From the NCBI GenBank assembly GCA_948852945.1, contig CAQPBJ010000001.1, forward strand, positions 1 to 64,000: a stretch of 64,000 nucleotides of DNA, in the 5' to 3' direction. Shown here one piece after another: positions 9,306-18,392 of the stretch. Position numbers and translations under genes: made by a program. How positions within the stretch are numbered: position 1 is the stretch's first letter; each line of letters opens with the position of its first letter. The DNA comes from an uncultured Clostridia bacterium (GTDB lineage Bacteria > Bacillota > Clostridia > TANB77 > CAG-508). The notes below the pieces were generated by a model that had not been told where the DNA came from, made no database searches, and saw only the letters and a program-made list of their open reading frames with translations.

Positions 9306-10037
9306 ATGATTGAAATCAAGAATGTATCAACTTCATACGTTAAAGGCAAAAAAATAATAGATAAAATGAACTTGAAAATAGAAGATGGAACAGTATTTGG
9401 ATTTATAGGTCCGAATGGAGCAGGAAAAACAACAACATTAGAAATGATAACAGGAGTACTACAAATAGATGAAGGCGATATTTTTATAGATGGAAAAAGT
9501 ATTAAAACAAAGCCAATAGAAGCCAAAAAGAAATTTGGGTTTGTGCCAGATTCACCAGAGATGTTTGAAAAACTAACAGGACTAGAATATCTAAATTTTA
9601 TCGGAGATGTATATGAAGTTAATCCAGAACAAAGATTAGAAATTGTAGAAAAATTAGCAAAAAAGTTTAATATATATGATAGCTTAAAAGATAGGATTCA
9701 AAGCTATTCACATGGAATGAAACAAAAACTATTAATAATAAGTGTATTACTATACAATCCTAAAAACTGGATATTAGACGAACCAATGACTGGACTAGAT
9801 CCACAAGCTGCATACACTTTAAAAGAATTAATGAAAGAACATAGCCAAAAAGGAAATACAGTGTTTTTCTCAACACATGTATTAGAAGTAGCAGAAAAAA
9901 TATGTGACAAAATAGCGATAATAAATAAAGGAAAAATAATATATACAGGAACAGTAGAAGAATTGAAAGAACAACTAAAAACCAATACATCGTTAGAAGA
10001 ATCATTCTTAGAATTGATTGAAGTTGAAGAAAAATAG
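9306..10037 (+). CDS. ABC transporter ATP-binding protein
   Basis: 243 residues. Walker A GPNGAGKTT (35-43), signature YSHGMKQKL, Walker B WILDEPMTGLD and the H-loop STHVLEVAE are all present. The subfamily looks like the drug/lipid export type (CcmA-like). The C-terminal tail is acidic. It pairs with the permease that starts 12 bases downstream, so the complex is probably a heteromeric exporter of unknown substrate in the cytoplasmic membrane. Confidence 0.9.
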   Translation: MIEIKNVSTSYVKGKKIIDKMNLKIEDGTVFGFIGPNGAGKTTTLEMITGVLQIDEGDIFIDGKSIKTKPIEAKKKFGFVPDSPEMFEKLTGLEYLNFIGDVYEVNPEQRLEIVEKLAKKFNIYDSLKDRIQSYSHGMKQKLLIISVLLYNPKNWILDEPMTGLDPQAAYTLKELMKEHSQKGNTVFFSTHVLEVAEKICDKIAIINKGKIIYTGTVEELKEQLKTNTSLEESFLELIEVEEK

Positions 10038-10049
10038 AAGAGGATACAA

Positions 10050-11681
10050 ATGAAAAGTTTAACAAGTGTAATTATAAAGAATTCTAAAAGGCAAGAAAAA
10101 CAAAACACATTAAAAGAAAAAATATTATCATTTATAGCATTTATAATAGTATTTGGATTTTTAGCAATATCAATGACAGTATTGTCTTTCGTCATAACCA
10201 AAAAGTTAAAAGGAATAGAGCAAAGTTATACATTTATAAACATATTAGTATTAATGAATTTCTTTATACTGTTTGCTAAAAGCGTATTTGAAAGCATAAA
10301 CGTACTATATTTTTCAAAAGATTTAAAACAATTATTACGAATGCCAATAAACCCAAAAGATATCATCCATGCAAAATTTATAAATATGATAATTTCAGAA
10401 TATCAGATGGAGATTATCATGTTAGCAATACCAATGGTAGTATATGGAATAATAATGAAAGTAGGAATATTATTCTATTTATACACATTATTGACATTAA
10501 CAATACTTCCAATAATACCAATAGTAACAACTTCAATAGTAATAGCAATTATTATGAGATTCTCAAATTACTTAAAAAACAAAACACAAGTAATATATAT
10601 AACAATAATAATATCAGCAATACTAATAGACTTAATATTTACAGGTTTTAAACCAATTAAAGTAACAAAACAAGAATTTGAGGAAGCTGTTTTAAAGCCA
10701 AATGGATTAGCCACAATGATAGCAGACAAAATAGAACTAATCAAACCAATGATGAATACGCTTTTAAACTATAACAATGAAAAAGGAATAAAAAATTTAA
10801 GTGTATATGTAGCAGAAAGCATAGGAATATATATATTAGGAATATTTATAATATCTAAAATATATTTAAAAGGAGCAATAGGAACAACAATAAACAGCAA
10901 AAGAATAAAAAAAGATAATACTAAGTTGACAATAGAAGATTTCAAAAAACAAAATAAAATAAAATCATATATACAAAAGGAAAGAAAAGTAATTTCAAGA
11001 ACACCAATATTTTGCATTCAATGTCTACTAATACCTATAATATATCCTATAATAATTTTAGAAATATTTGCAATTACAGTAATAGTATCAAAAAAATTAG
11101 GAATAGATATTATACAAAATTTTTTAGGAATAATAAATACTTCAATGGGACAAGCAATATTCATAGGGGTAGGAGCAATATTTTTTATGATGAACTTTTC
11201 ATCAATAATAGGAATATCAAAAGATTGTAAAACTTCAATATTAACCAAAAGCTTACCAATTAAATTAGAAAAACAATTCAATATAAAAACAGAAATAGGA
11301 AAAAGAATAAATATGTTATCAGTAATTATTATAACCTTTTGCTATTGGTATGCAGTAAAAAATTTAGCACCAACAATAATAATGTTTACAATATTATACC
11401 TATTAAATTCTGTTGGAGAAAAAATAAAGTTATTAATAGATATAAAAAAGCCACAAATTAATTGGGATAACGAATACACGATGATGAAGCAAAATACAAA
11501 CATAATGAACGTATTATTTTATACACTTGCACTATTAATAACTTTATACATTATAAGTAAAATAATAAAGCAAGCACATTATTTTCTAGCAACCATATTA
11601 GTAATTACATTAATAGCATATAGCATAACCACATTGTATATAAGTAAAAATCAAGAAAAGATATTTAGAAAAATATATTAA
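10050..11681 (+). CDS. ABC exporter permease subunit
   Basis: 543 residues with roughly a dozen hydrophobic helices arranged in two halves, separated by a charged stretch at about 280-310. It resembles putative ABC exporter permeases of Gram-positive bacteria (ABC-2-like), but I see no substrate-specific motif. It follows the ATPase with a short gap and an AGAGGAT ribosome site. The ECF sigma factor gene begins 56 bases downstream behind a possible separate promoter. Confidence 0.75.
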   Translation: MKSLTSVIIKNSKRQEKQNTLKEKILSFIAFIIVFGFLAISMTVLSFVITKKLKGIEQSYTFINILVLMNFFILFAKSVFESINVLYFSKDLKQLLRMPINPKDIIHAKFINMIISEYQMEIIMLAIPMVVYGIIMKVGILFYLYTLLTLTILPIIPIVTTSIVIAIIMRFSNYLKNKTQVIYITIIISAILIDLIFTGFKPIKVTKQEFEEAVLKPNGLATMIADKIELIKPMMNTLLNYNNEKGIKNLSVYVAESIGIYILGIFIISKIYLKGAIGTTINSKRIKKDNTKLTIEDFKKQNKIKSYIQKERKVISRTPIFCIQCLLIPIIYPIIILEIFAITVIVSKKLGIDIIQNFLGIINTSMGQAIFIGVGAIFFMMNFSSIIGISKDCKTSILTKSLPIKLEKQFNIKTEIGKRINMLSVIIITFCYWYAVKNLAPTIIMFTILYLLNSVGEKIKLLIDIKKPQINWDNEYTMMKQNTNIMNVLFYTLALLITLYIISKIIKQAHYFLATILVITLIAYSITTLYISKNQEKIFRKIY

Positions 11682-11686
11682 AAATT

Positions 11687-11723
11687 TGAAACCAAACTCT
11701 ATTATAAATTGTATTCATAATAG
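11687..11723 (+). promoter_or_regulatory. Possible autoregulated ECF promoter and hairpin
   Basis: TGAAACC (11687-11693) resembles the -35 of ECF sigma promoters, with TGTAT about 17 bases on. A 7-bp inverted repeat (11699-11705 with 11717-11723) overlaps the spacer and start region, just before the AGGAGGG ribosome site. Confidence 0.3.
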
Positions 11724-11737
11724 ATAGGAGGGTAATA

Positions 11738-12211
11738 ATGCAAACAGAAGAAATAAAAAGTATGATAGAAAAATATTCAGGATTAGTATATAAGATTGCA
11801 ATCACTAGAAGTAAAAATATTGAAAATGCGGAAGATATATTCCAAGAAGTATTTATAAAATACAGTCAAAAGCTACCAAAATTTGAAAATGAAGAACACG
11901 AAAAAGCGTGGTTTATACGTGTAACAATAAATGTAAGCAAAAACTTACATAATCAAGCATGGAATAAAAAAACAGTAGCTTTAGAAGAGAATATACAATT
12001 CGAAGAAAAAGAACAAGAAAACATATTTCAAATAGTAAGCACATTACCACAAAAATACAAAACAGTAGTATACCTATTTTATTACGAAGGATATAAAGTA
12101 AATGAAATTTCTAAAATAATGAAAACAAGAGAAGGAACCATAAAAACATGGTTAGCAAGAGCAAGAAAAAGCCTAAAAGAAAAAATAGAAGGAGGTTTTG
12201 AAAATGAATAA
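11738..12211 (+). CDS. ECF RNA polymerase sigma factor
   Basis: 157 residues. Region 2 has the DIFQEVFIKYSQKLPKF segment with EKAWFIRVTINVSKN (typical region 2.4), and region 4 has a helix-turn-helix ending EGTIKTWLARARKSLKE. Length and composition fit SigV/SigX-type extracytoplasmic-function sigma factors, which direct polymerase to envelope-stress promoters. The stop overlaps the start of the downstream membrane-anchored beta-propeller gene by 8 bases, the usual arrangement of an ECF sigma factor and its anti-sigma partner. Confidence 0.9.
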   Translation: MQTEEIKSMIEKYSGLVYKIAITRSKNIENAEDIFQEVFIKYSQKLPKFENEEHEKAWFIRVTINVSKNLHNQAWNKKTVALEENIQFEEKEQENIFQIVSTLPQKYKTVVYLFYYEGYKVNEISKIMKTREGTIKTWLARARKSLKEKIEGGFENE

Positions 12212-14162
12212 GAATCAAGAAAATTATAAAAAAGCTTTAGATCAAATTACACCAAGTGAAGAACTAAAACAAAAAACTTTTAGAAAAGCAACAATAAAAC
12301 AACAAGTTAAAAAACCAGTATTTATAAAATATTTAGCAGCATGTGCAGTATTTGCAATATGTTTATCAGGAAGTGCAGTATATTTAAAACATAAAAAGCC
12401 ATTAACTAAAAAAGATCAAACTACACAAACTCAAGTGGTAGCACAAAAAATGAATGACCTACCAAGATTTGAAAATATGGAACAAGTAAGAGAAGCATTA
12501 AAAGAGAATAATAATAGATCTTATGAAGAAAAAATGCTTCAAAATGAAGTAGCAATGGAAGATACAATAGCTTCAAGTACAACTAAAGAAGAAGCAAGAG
12601 ATTATTCAGAAACAAACGTACAAGTAAAAGGAGTAGATGAAGCTGATATAGTAAAAACAGACGGAAAATATATTTATTATGTAACAAAAGAAAAAGTTTA
12701 TATAATAGATAGCGAAAATTTAGAAATAAAATCTAAAATGGATTATGACACAAAAAATATATATTATCCTAGTGAGTTATATATAAACCAAAATAAAATG
12801 ATAGTATTAGGAATAACATACCAAGATAATCAAGAACCAGAAGACACTGTAACATCAGAAGCTTTTACAGACTGCATATATCCAAGATATTATCGAAATT
12901 CACAAACAAAAGTTATAGTATATGACATATCAGATAAAAGTAATCCAAAAGAAGACAGAACAATTATAATAGATGGTGAATACAATACTTCAAGAATGAT
13001 TGAAGACAATATATATTTTGTAAGTTCAAAAGACGCCTACTATTATGATTTAGCTAAAATAGAAGATGATGAAATAATGCCATTAATAAAAGATACAGCA
13101 AATGAAGATAGAAAATTGAAATGTACAGACATTGCATATTTTGAAGGAACAGAAAATAAATCATTTATGACAGTAGCAGGATTTAATATAAATAACAAAG
13201 AAAAAATAAATACAGAAAGCTTTTTTGGAGCAAGTGAGAATGTATATGCAAATAAAAACAATTTATATATAACACAGTCAGAACATAAGTATGTATTAGG
13301 ACAAGAAAAAACAACAAGTAAAATATATAAATTCAATTTAGAACAAACAGCAATAAACTTGCAAGCACAAACAGAAATAAAGGGCTATTTAAATAATCAA
13401 TTTTCAATGGATGAATATGAAGGAAATCTAAGAGTAGCAACAACAAAAGGATATGACGAAAAATCTAATAATCAATTATATATATTAGATGAAAATTTAA
13501 ATGAAATAGGAAAAATAGAAGATTTAGCAAAAGGTGAAAAAATTTATTCAGTAAGATTTGTAGGAAAAATAGGATATATAGTAACTTTTGAACAAATAGA
13601 CCCACTATTTGTAATAGATTTATCAGACCCAACAAATCCAGAAGTAAAAGGAGAACTTAAAATACCTGGATATAGTTCATACTTACATCCATATGATGAA
13701 ACTCATATAATAGGAATTGGTTATAATACAAAATCAAATGGATATGGTGGAGTTGTAAATGACAATATGAAAATGTCAATGTTTGATGTATCAGATGTAA
13801 CTAATCCAAAAGAGATGTTTAGTATAGATATTGGAAGCGGATACACATATTCAGAAGTAATGTATAATCATAAAGCATTATTTTATAGTAAAGATAAAAA
13901 CTTAATAGGATTTCCAATAGAAACTTCAGGAAATTCAAAAAAATATTATTACAACAGTTCATTTAGAATTTATAAAATAGATTTAGAAAAAGGTTTTGAA
14001 GAGTATGGAAAAATAGAGGCTAATAATGATGATGAGAAAAAATATATAGATAGCATGAAAAGAGCAATTTATATATCAGACATACTATACGTATTATCAG
14101 ATGAAAACATAGTAACATACAATTTAAATACACTAGAAAAACAAAAAGAATTAGAATTATAA
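12204..14162 (+). CDS. Membrane-anchored beta-propeller protein, probable anti-sigma partner
   Basis: 652 residues from ATG 12204; an in-frame TTG at 12198 is too close to the GGAGG at 12191-12195. A cytoplasmic N-terminus of about 40 residues, one membrane span (about 45-65), and a large extracellular C-terminal beta-propeller domain of the PF09826 type: VQVKGVDEADIVKTDGKYIY is the hallmark entry, followed by repeated blade strands. The cytoplasmic helix region is where such proteins would bind the sigma factor. Coupling to the ECF gene supports an envelope-sensing pair. The signal sensed is unknown. Confidence 0.8.
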   Translation: MNKNQENYKKALDQITPSEELKQKTFRKATIKQQVKKPVFIKYLAACAVFAICLSGSAVYLKHKKPLTKKDQTTQTQVVAQKMNDLPRFENMEQVREALKENNNRSYEEKMLQNEVAMEDTIASSTTKEEARDYSETNVQVKGVDEADIVKTDGKYIYYVTKEKVYIIDSENLEIKSKMDYDTKNIYYPSELYINQNKMIVLGITYQDNQEPEDTVTSEAFTDCIYPRYYRNSQTKVIVYDISDKSNPKEDRTIIIDGEYNTSRMIEDNIYFVSSKDAYYYDLAKIEDDEIMPLIKDTANEDRKLKCTDIAYFEGTENKSFMTVAGFNINNKEKINTESFFGASENVYANKNNLYITQSEHKYVLGQEKTTSKIYKFNLEQTAINLQAQTEIKGYLNNQFSMDEYEGNLRVATTKGYDEKSNNQLYILDENLNEIGKIEDLAKGEKIYSVRFVGKIGYIVTFEQIDPLFVIDLSDPTNPEVKGELKIPGYSSYLHPYDETHIIGIGYNTKSNGYGGVVNDNMKMSMFDVSDVTNPKEMFSIDIGSGYTYSEVMYNHKALFYSKDKNLIGFPIETSGNSKKYYYNSSFRIYKIDLEKGFEEYGKIEANNDDEKKYIDSMKRAIYISDILYVLSDENIVTYNLNTLEKQKELEL

Positions 14163-14190
14163 TAAAAACATATTAAAATAAAAACAAATT

Positions 14191-14358
14191 AAATAAAAAC
14201 TATATTGATTAAGCTTTTGGAATTGCGCTAGCGACCAAACGTAACTGCGTTAGCAGTGGAGTGCGAATTTGAGCAATCTACCATATAAAAACGGAGTTTT
14301 TTGTTATGGAGATTGCGAAGAGCAAAATTCCAAAAATTAATCAATATAGTTTTTATTT
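14191..14358 (-). repeat. Structured interspersed repeat, copy 1 (inverted orientation)
   Basis: A core of 109 nt (14221-14329) is flanked by arms 14191-14220 and 14330-14358 that pair with each other apart from a bulge and mismatch. Compared with copies 2 and 3, the internal hairpins have different sequences but keep their pairing: CCATA with TATGG, and ACTGC with GCAGT. It fills the gap between the beta-propeller stop and the stop of the convergent 46-residue gene, so it may end transcription from both sides. Confidence 0.8.
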
Positions 14359-14368
14359 TAGTTTAAAT

Positions 14369-14509
14369 TTATTTATTTAAATCTTTATTAAGTCTTTCTA
14401 ATTCCTTACATTTGATTTTGTATTCTACTTGCTGTGTTAGAAATTTATAGTATAAATATCCTTGCTCATACTGGCTAGCAGGATTAAAAGCATCTTGAAA
14501 TTCCTCCAT
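14369..14509 (-). CDS. Small 46-residue protein, unrecognised
   Basis: A short reading frame starts at ATG 14509 with a strong GGAGG seven bases upstream on the minus strand. The product begins MEEFQDAFNPASQYEQGYLY and continues with a charged, Lys/Glu-rich helix ending RLNKDLNK; one Cys is present. No signal or membrane segment. The aromatic N-terminal half and helical C-terminal half resemble small spore or regulatory proteins, but I do not recognise the family. A longer in-frame extension upstream is AT-driven and has no ribosome site. It ends ten bases from repeat copy 1. Confidence 0.6.
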   Translation of the reverse strand: MEEFQDAFNPASQYEQGYLYYKFLTQQVEYKIKCKELERLNKDLNK

Positions 14510-14648
14510 AAAAAACCTCCAAAATAAAAATCTAATATACATATATTCAAAAAAAAATAAAATATGAAAACAAAAGCTACAACAAATAAATACTTTATGA
14601 TAAAATGCAAAAGATAATAATAAAGTATAAATTAAGGAGGAGTTAAAT

Positions 14649-16415
14649 TTGAAAAGAGAAGAAATCGAAGAAAAATACAAATGGGATTTAAGTAAAATGT
14701 ATAAAAACAAAGAAGAATTCCAAAAAGATTTTCAAGAAGTAAAACAAAGTTTGCCAGAAATAGAAAAATACAAAGGTAAGTTTTTAGAAAATGCTGAAAT
14801 ATTTTTAGAATTTATGAACTTACTAGAAAAAATAAATAGAAAACTAGAAAAATTATACACATATGCACATCTAGCTGTGGATGTAGAACCAGAAAATGCT
14901 GAAATGCAAGAATTAAATGCAAACATCTTAGGACTAGCAGAAGAAACAGCAAACAAAACTGTGTTTATAGATTTAGAAATATTAAAAAACGAAGAATCAG
15001 CAAAAAAAGTTATAGAAAACGAAAACTGCAAAAAATATACTAATATGATAAATCATATATTACGTACGAAGCCACATATATTAAGTGATGAAACAGAAGA
15101 AGTGTTAACAATGGCAAGTGGAGTTATAGGATCATCATATAAAACTTATTCAAATATAAGACCAGAATTTGAACCAGTTATAATAGATGGAAAAGAGAAC
15201 TTTTTAAATGAAGAAACAGTAAAAGAATTTTATAAAAATCCAGATGAACAGGTAAGAAAACAAGCATACGAAAAGTTAAATATACAATATAAAAAGATGG
15301 CAAACGTATATGCATCAACACTAGAAGGAACAATGAAAAAGGATGTATTCTACAGCAAAATAAGAAAGTTTAAATCACCACTAGATGCAAGTGTATTTGG
15401 AGATGAAGTAACAGAAGAATTATTTTATAAAGTATTAGAAAACGCAAACAAAACATATCATAATTACTATCTAGAATATCTAGATGTAGTAAAAAAATTA
15501 ATGAATAAAGATGTATTAGACATGTATGACTTACGTTATCCTATAGTAAAAGAACCATCAAAAAAATATACCTTAGATGATGCCTTTGAATTAATTTATG
15601 AAGCAACAAAAAAATTCGGACCAGAATATACAGAAATAATGAAAAAAGCAAGAGAAGAAAGATGGATAGACTATATGCCACATGAAGGAAAAAGACACGG
15701 AGCATATTCATCAGGCTGTTATGATTCAAATCCATATATATTAACCAGTTATATAGAAGATGTAGAATCAATATTTACACTAATACATGAATTAGGACAT
15801 TCAGCACACACATATCTATCAAATCATAATCAAGAATACGCAAACAGTGACTACAGAATATTTGTAGCAGAAGTAGCATCAACAGTAAATGAAAATTTAT
15901 TAATGCAATTATTAATACAAAATTGTACAGATAAAGAAGAAAAGAAATATTTATATTTTAAAAGATTAGATGAATTTATAGGATGCTGCTACAGACAACC
16001 ATTTTTTGCAGAGTTTGAAAATAAATTACACATAAAAGCGGCAAACAATGAAGGATTATCAAATCAAACTATAACAGACCTTTATGAAAAACTATCAGAA
16101 GAATATTATGGTGGAAGAGTAAGAATACATGAATTATCAAAATATTCATGCTATGGAGTTCCACATTTTTACTACAACTATTATGTTTATAAATATACTG
16201 TAGGAATGTGTGTATCATCAGTAATAGCTAAAAGAGTATTTAATGGAGATAAAAACCAAATAGAAAATTATTTAAACTTCCTAAAGTCAGGTTCAAGTAA
16301 AAGCCCAGTTGAATTATTAAAAATGGCAGGAGTAGATCCATTAGATGAGAATTTATACAAAGAAGCATTTGAAAACTTTAAAGCAGACTTAGAAGAGTTT
16401 AAAAAATTAATATAA
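14649..16415 (+). CDS. pepF: Oligoendopeptidase F (M3 metallopeptidase)
   Basis: 588 residues, the usual size of about 600. A cytoplasmic zinc enzyme that hydrolyses medium-length peptides. The catalytic HELGH motif (in LIHELGHSAHTYLS, about residue 381) and the downstream glutamate-containing segment FVAEVASTVNENLL are intact, as is the C-terminal YYVYKYTVGM region. The start is TTG at 14649, eight bases after AAGGAGG; no in-frame ATG is better placed. It is monocistronic, closed by a strong terminator. Confidence 0.93.
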   Translation: MKREEIEEKYKWDLSKMYKNKEEFQKDFQEVKQSLPEIEKYKGKFLENAEIFLEFMNLLEKINRKLEKLYTYAHLAVDVEPENAEMQELNANILGLAEETANKTVFIDLEILKNEESAKKVIENENCKKYTNMINHILRTKPHILSDETEEVLTMASGVIGSSYKTYSNIRPEFEPVIIDGKENFLNEETVKEFYKNPDEQVRKQAYEKLNIQYKKMANVYASTLEGTMKKDVFYSKIRKFKSPLDASVFGDEVTEELFYKVLENANKTYHNYYLEYLDVVKKLMNKDVLDMYDLRYPIVKEPSKKYTLDDAFELIYEATKKFGPEYTEIMKKAREERWIDYMPHEGKRHGAYSSGCYDSNPYILTSYIEDVESIFTLIHELGHSAHTYLSNHNQEYANSDYRIFVAEVASTVNENLLMQLLIQNCTDKEEKKYLYFKRLDEFIGCCYRQPFFAEFENKLHIKAANNEGLSNQTITDLYEKLSEEYYGGRVRIHELSKYSCYGVPHFYYNYYVYKYTVGMCVSSVIAKRVFNGDKNQIENYLNFLKSGSSKSPVELLKMAGVDPLDENLYKEAFENFKADLEEFKKLI

Positions 16416-16421
16416 ATTGCT

Positions 16422-16470
16422 AGATAAAAAAATCTTGTATTGATACATTCAATACAAGATTTTTATCTAT
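16422..16470. terminator. Bidirectional intrinsic terminator
   Basis: A stem of about 20 bp around a TACAT loop (centre 16447) lies between the convergent pepF and 16478 genes, with A/T tails on both sides. Confidence 0.8.
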
Positions 16471-16477
16471 AATTTTC

Positions 16478-17557
16478 TTAAACTATTTTTTGATTTCTTC
16501 TAATTAAAATTCCAACTAACATAATAATTACAACAGAAGCAATGATAACAATAGAAATAACTAAAGGAGCAGAAACTCTATTTTTAGAAACCTTTGCACT
16601 ATCACCAACATTAGGTTCATCGATAACAACATTATCAATTTCAGTATTAAATGTATCAACATCAATAGTAAATTTGGCATATTTAATATTAGAAGCAACC
16701 ATAATAGTATCAGCATTTTGCTTTGGTAAACTATTTATAGAAGTATCAATAGACACACCACTAAATTCACTATTACCAACAGAAAAATCAGAATAGTTTT
16801 GCTTAATATATGAAACAGCATTTTGATTTAAATTAGAACCATTACTAAAAATAATAGAAAGAGCAGTAAGCATAGAATCGTAAGAAAGATTATTTAATTC
16901 ATTAGGTTGACCAATATATAATTCTAACAAACCGTTTTCATTAAAAGTTTTATAAAAAACAAGATTTCCAGACTTAGCTATAAAATCCTCTTTAGTGTAA
17001 ATAGTACCATTTAGCATAAAAATACTATCAGAAATTGGAGAAGAAGTATCTGACAATTTTAATTTTACAGAAGGATTTATTTGAAACTTAATCTGTGGTT
17101 TACCAGTACTATCAGAAGTATAAGACTTTTCATATCCCGAATCTTTAATACCAGCAAAAGATAAAGTATCATCTAAAGCATAAGGAAGCTGAACCCCTTC
17201 GTCATTTCCTTGCATAGTATAAATAGTATCAACTAACATAGCATTAAGATATTCATTTATAGAAGATATAGGATAATAAGTAGTATACACACCAGTATTA
17301 GGATTATAAGCATATACAAGTGAATTAGTATTGCCATAATTCAAAATAATAGAGTTATTAGTCTGAGTAGCATATACTTTAATACCTATATTAGCAAATT
17401 TAGTAATATATGAACTTTTATTAAAATTTTCAGCAATTTTAGTAATATCAATATCAACAGTGTTATCTACACCTTCAACAAATTCAGTAGCATAAGAGTT
17501 AGTTATAAACAAACCTAAAAATATAAATAATATAATTAAAACTTTTTTTAATCTCAT
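16478..17557 (-). CDS. Exported protein with C-terminal membrane anchor, unrecognised
   Basis: 359 residues from ATG 17557, chosen because GGAGG lies eight bases upstream; a TTG five codons earlier is embedded in that site. A signal peptide (MRLKKVLIILFIFLGLFITNSYA) precedes a large Ser/Asn/Thr-rich extracellular domain and a C-terminal membrane helix followed by RRNQKIV. The layout suggests a surface-displayed domain held by its C-terminus. No catalytic motif is visible. It stands alone and convergent with pepF. Confidence 0.6.
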   Translation of the reverse strand: MRLKKVLIILFIFLGLFITNSYATEFVEGVDNTVDIDITKIAENFNKSSYITKFANIGIKVYATQTNNSIILNYGNTNSLVYAYNPNTGVYTTYYPISSINEYLNAMLVDTIYTMQGNDEGVQLPYALDDTLSFAGIKDSGYEKSYTSDSTGKPQIKFQINPSVKLKLSDTSSPISDSIFMLNGTIYTKEDFIAKSGNLVFYKTFNENGLLELYIGQPNELNNLSYDSMLTALSIIFSNGSNLNQNAVSYIKQNYSDFSVGNSEFSGVSIDTSINSLPKQNADTIMVASNIKYAKFTIDVDTFNTEIDNVVIDEPNVGDSAKVSKNRVSAPLVISIVIIASVVIIMLVGILIRRNQKIV

Positions 17558-17701
17558 TAAAAAGTCCTCCAAACATAATTTAAATTATACAAATAATCAT
17601 ACAAATAAAAATAAAAAAATTCAAGAAAAATGAAGACTAATTAAAAAATATATAATATAATAAAGTAAATTTATAAAGTCTATTAAGGATAGGTGATTTA
17701 A

Positions 17702-18340
17702 ATGAACATATATAGGCCAATACTTGGAGAAACTACGAAAGAAGAAAAAATATATCCAGCAATAGAAAAATATAAAAATGAAGAATTAATAGTTGAAAAT
17801 AAGCATTTTCAGAAAATAGAAGAGATAGATTTAAATGCAGAAGAAGTAGAATTTGAAAAGTGCATATTTACAGACTGCAAAATTACAGGAAGCTTTGAAA
17901 AAGCGGTATTTCACGACGTAATATTCGAAAGATGTGATTTGTCAAACTGCTTATTTAGAGAAGGAAGTTTTATTAGAGTAGAAATGAAAGATAGCAAATT
18001 TGTTGGGTGTGATTTCACAGATTCAAGAGTATACCATTTTTCAAGTAATAACACTATTTATAAATATGCAAATTTTTCAAACACAAATTTAGAAGAAATA
18101 ATTTTTAAAAATTGCAATTTATCAAACAGTAGTTTTTCAGAATGTAAAATAAAAAATATTTATTTTGAAAATTCAGAATTAGTACAAGCACAATTTTTTA
18201 GAACAAAATTAAAGTCAGTAGATTTATCAACATGTGAAATAAACGGAATAGTAACAAGTCTGCAGGATATAGAAGGTGCGATCGTAAATAATTTCCAAGC
18301 AATTGAACTATCAAAATTAATGGGAATAGTAATAAAATAG
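17702..18340 (+). CDS. Pentapeptide-repeat protein
   Basis: 212 residues. From about residue 45 to 185 the sequence follows the A(D/N)LXX-type five-residue periodicity with Phe/Leu every fifth position (FEKCIFTDCKITG, FERCDLSNCLF, FKNCNLSNSSFSECK), which folds as a right-handed quadrilateral beta-helix. Such proteins include the McbG/Qnr type that mimic DNA and protect gyrase, but many have no known role, and nothing here proves that function. Cysteine is unusually frequent in the repeats. AGGTG ribosome site; no membrane segment. Confidence 0.85.
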   Translation: MNIYRPILGETTKEEKIYPAIEKYKNEELIVENKHFQKIEEIDLNAEEVEFEKCIFTDCKITGSFEKAVFHDVIFERCDLSNCLFREGSFIRVEMKDSKFVGCDFTDSRVYHFSSNNTIYKYANFSNTNLEEIIFKNCNLSNSSFSECKIKNIYFENSELVQAQFFRTKLKSVDLSTCEINGIVTSLQDIEGAIVNNFQAIELSKLMGIVIK

Positions 18341-18392
18341 AGGTATGCTTCTTTGATAATATCTTTAAAACTCTGAAATATGGAGAAAAATA

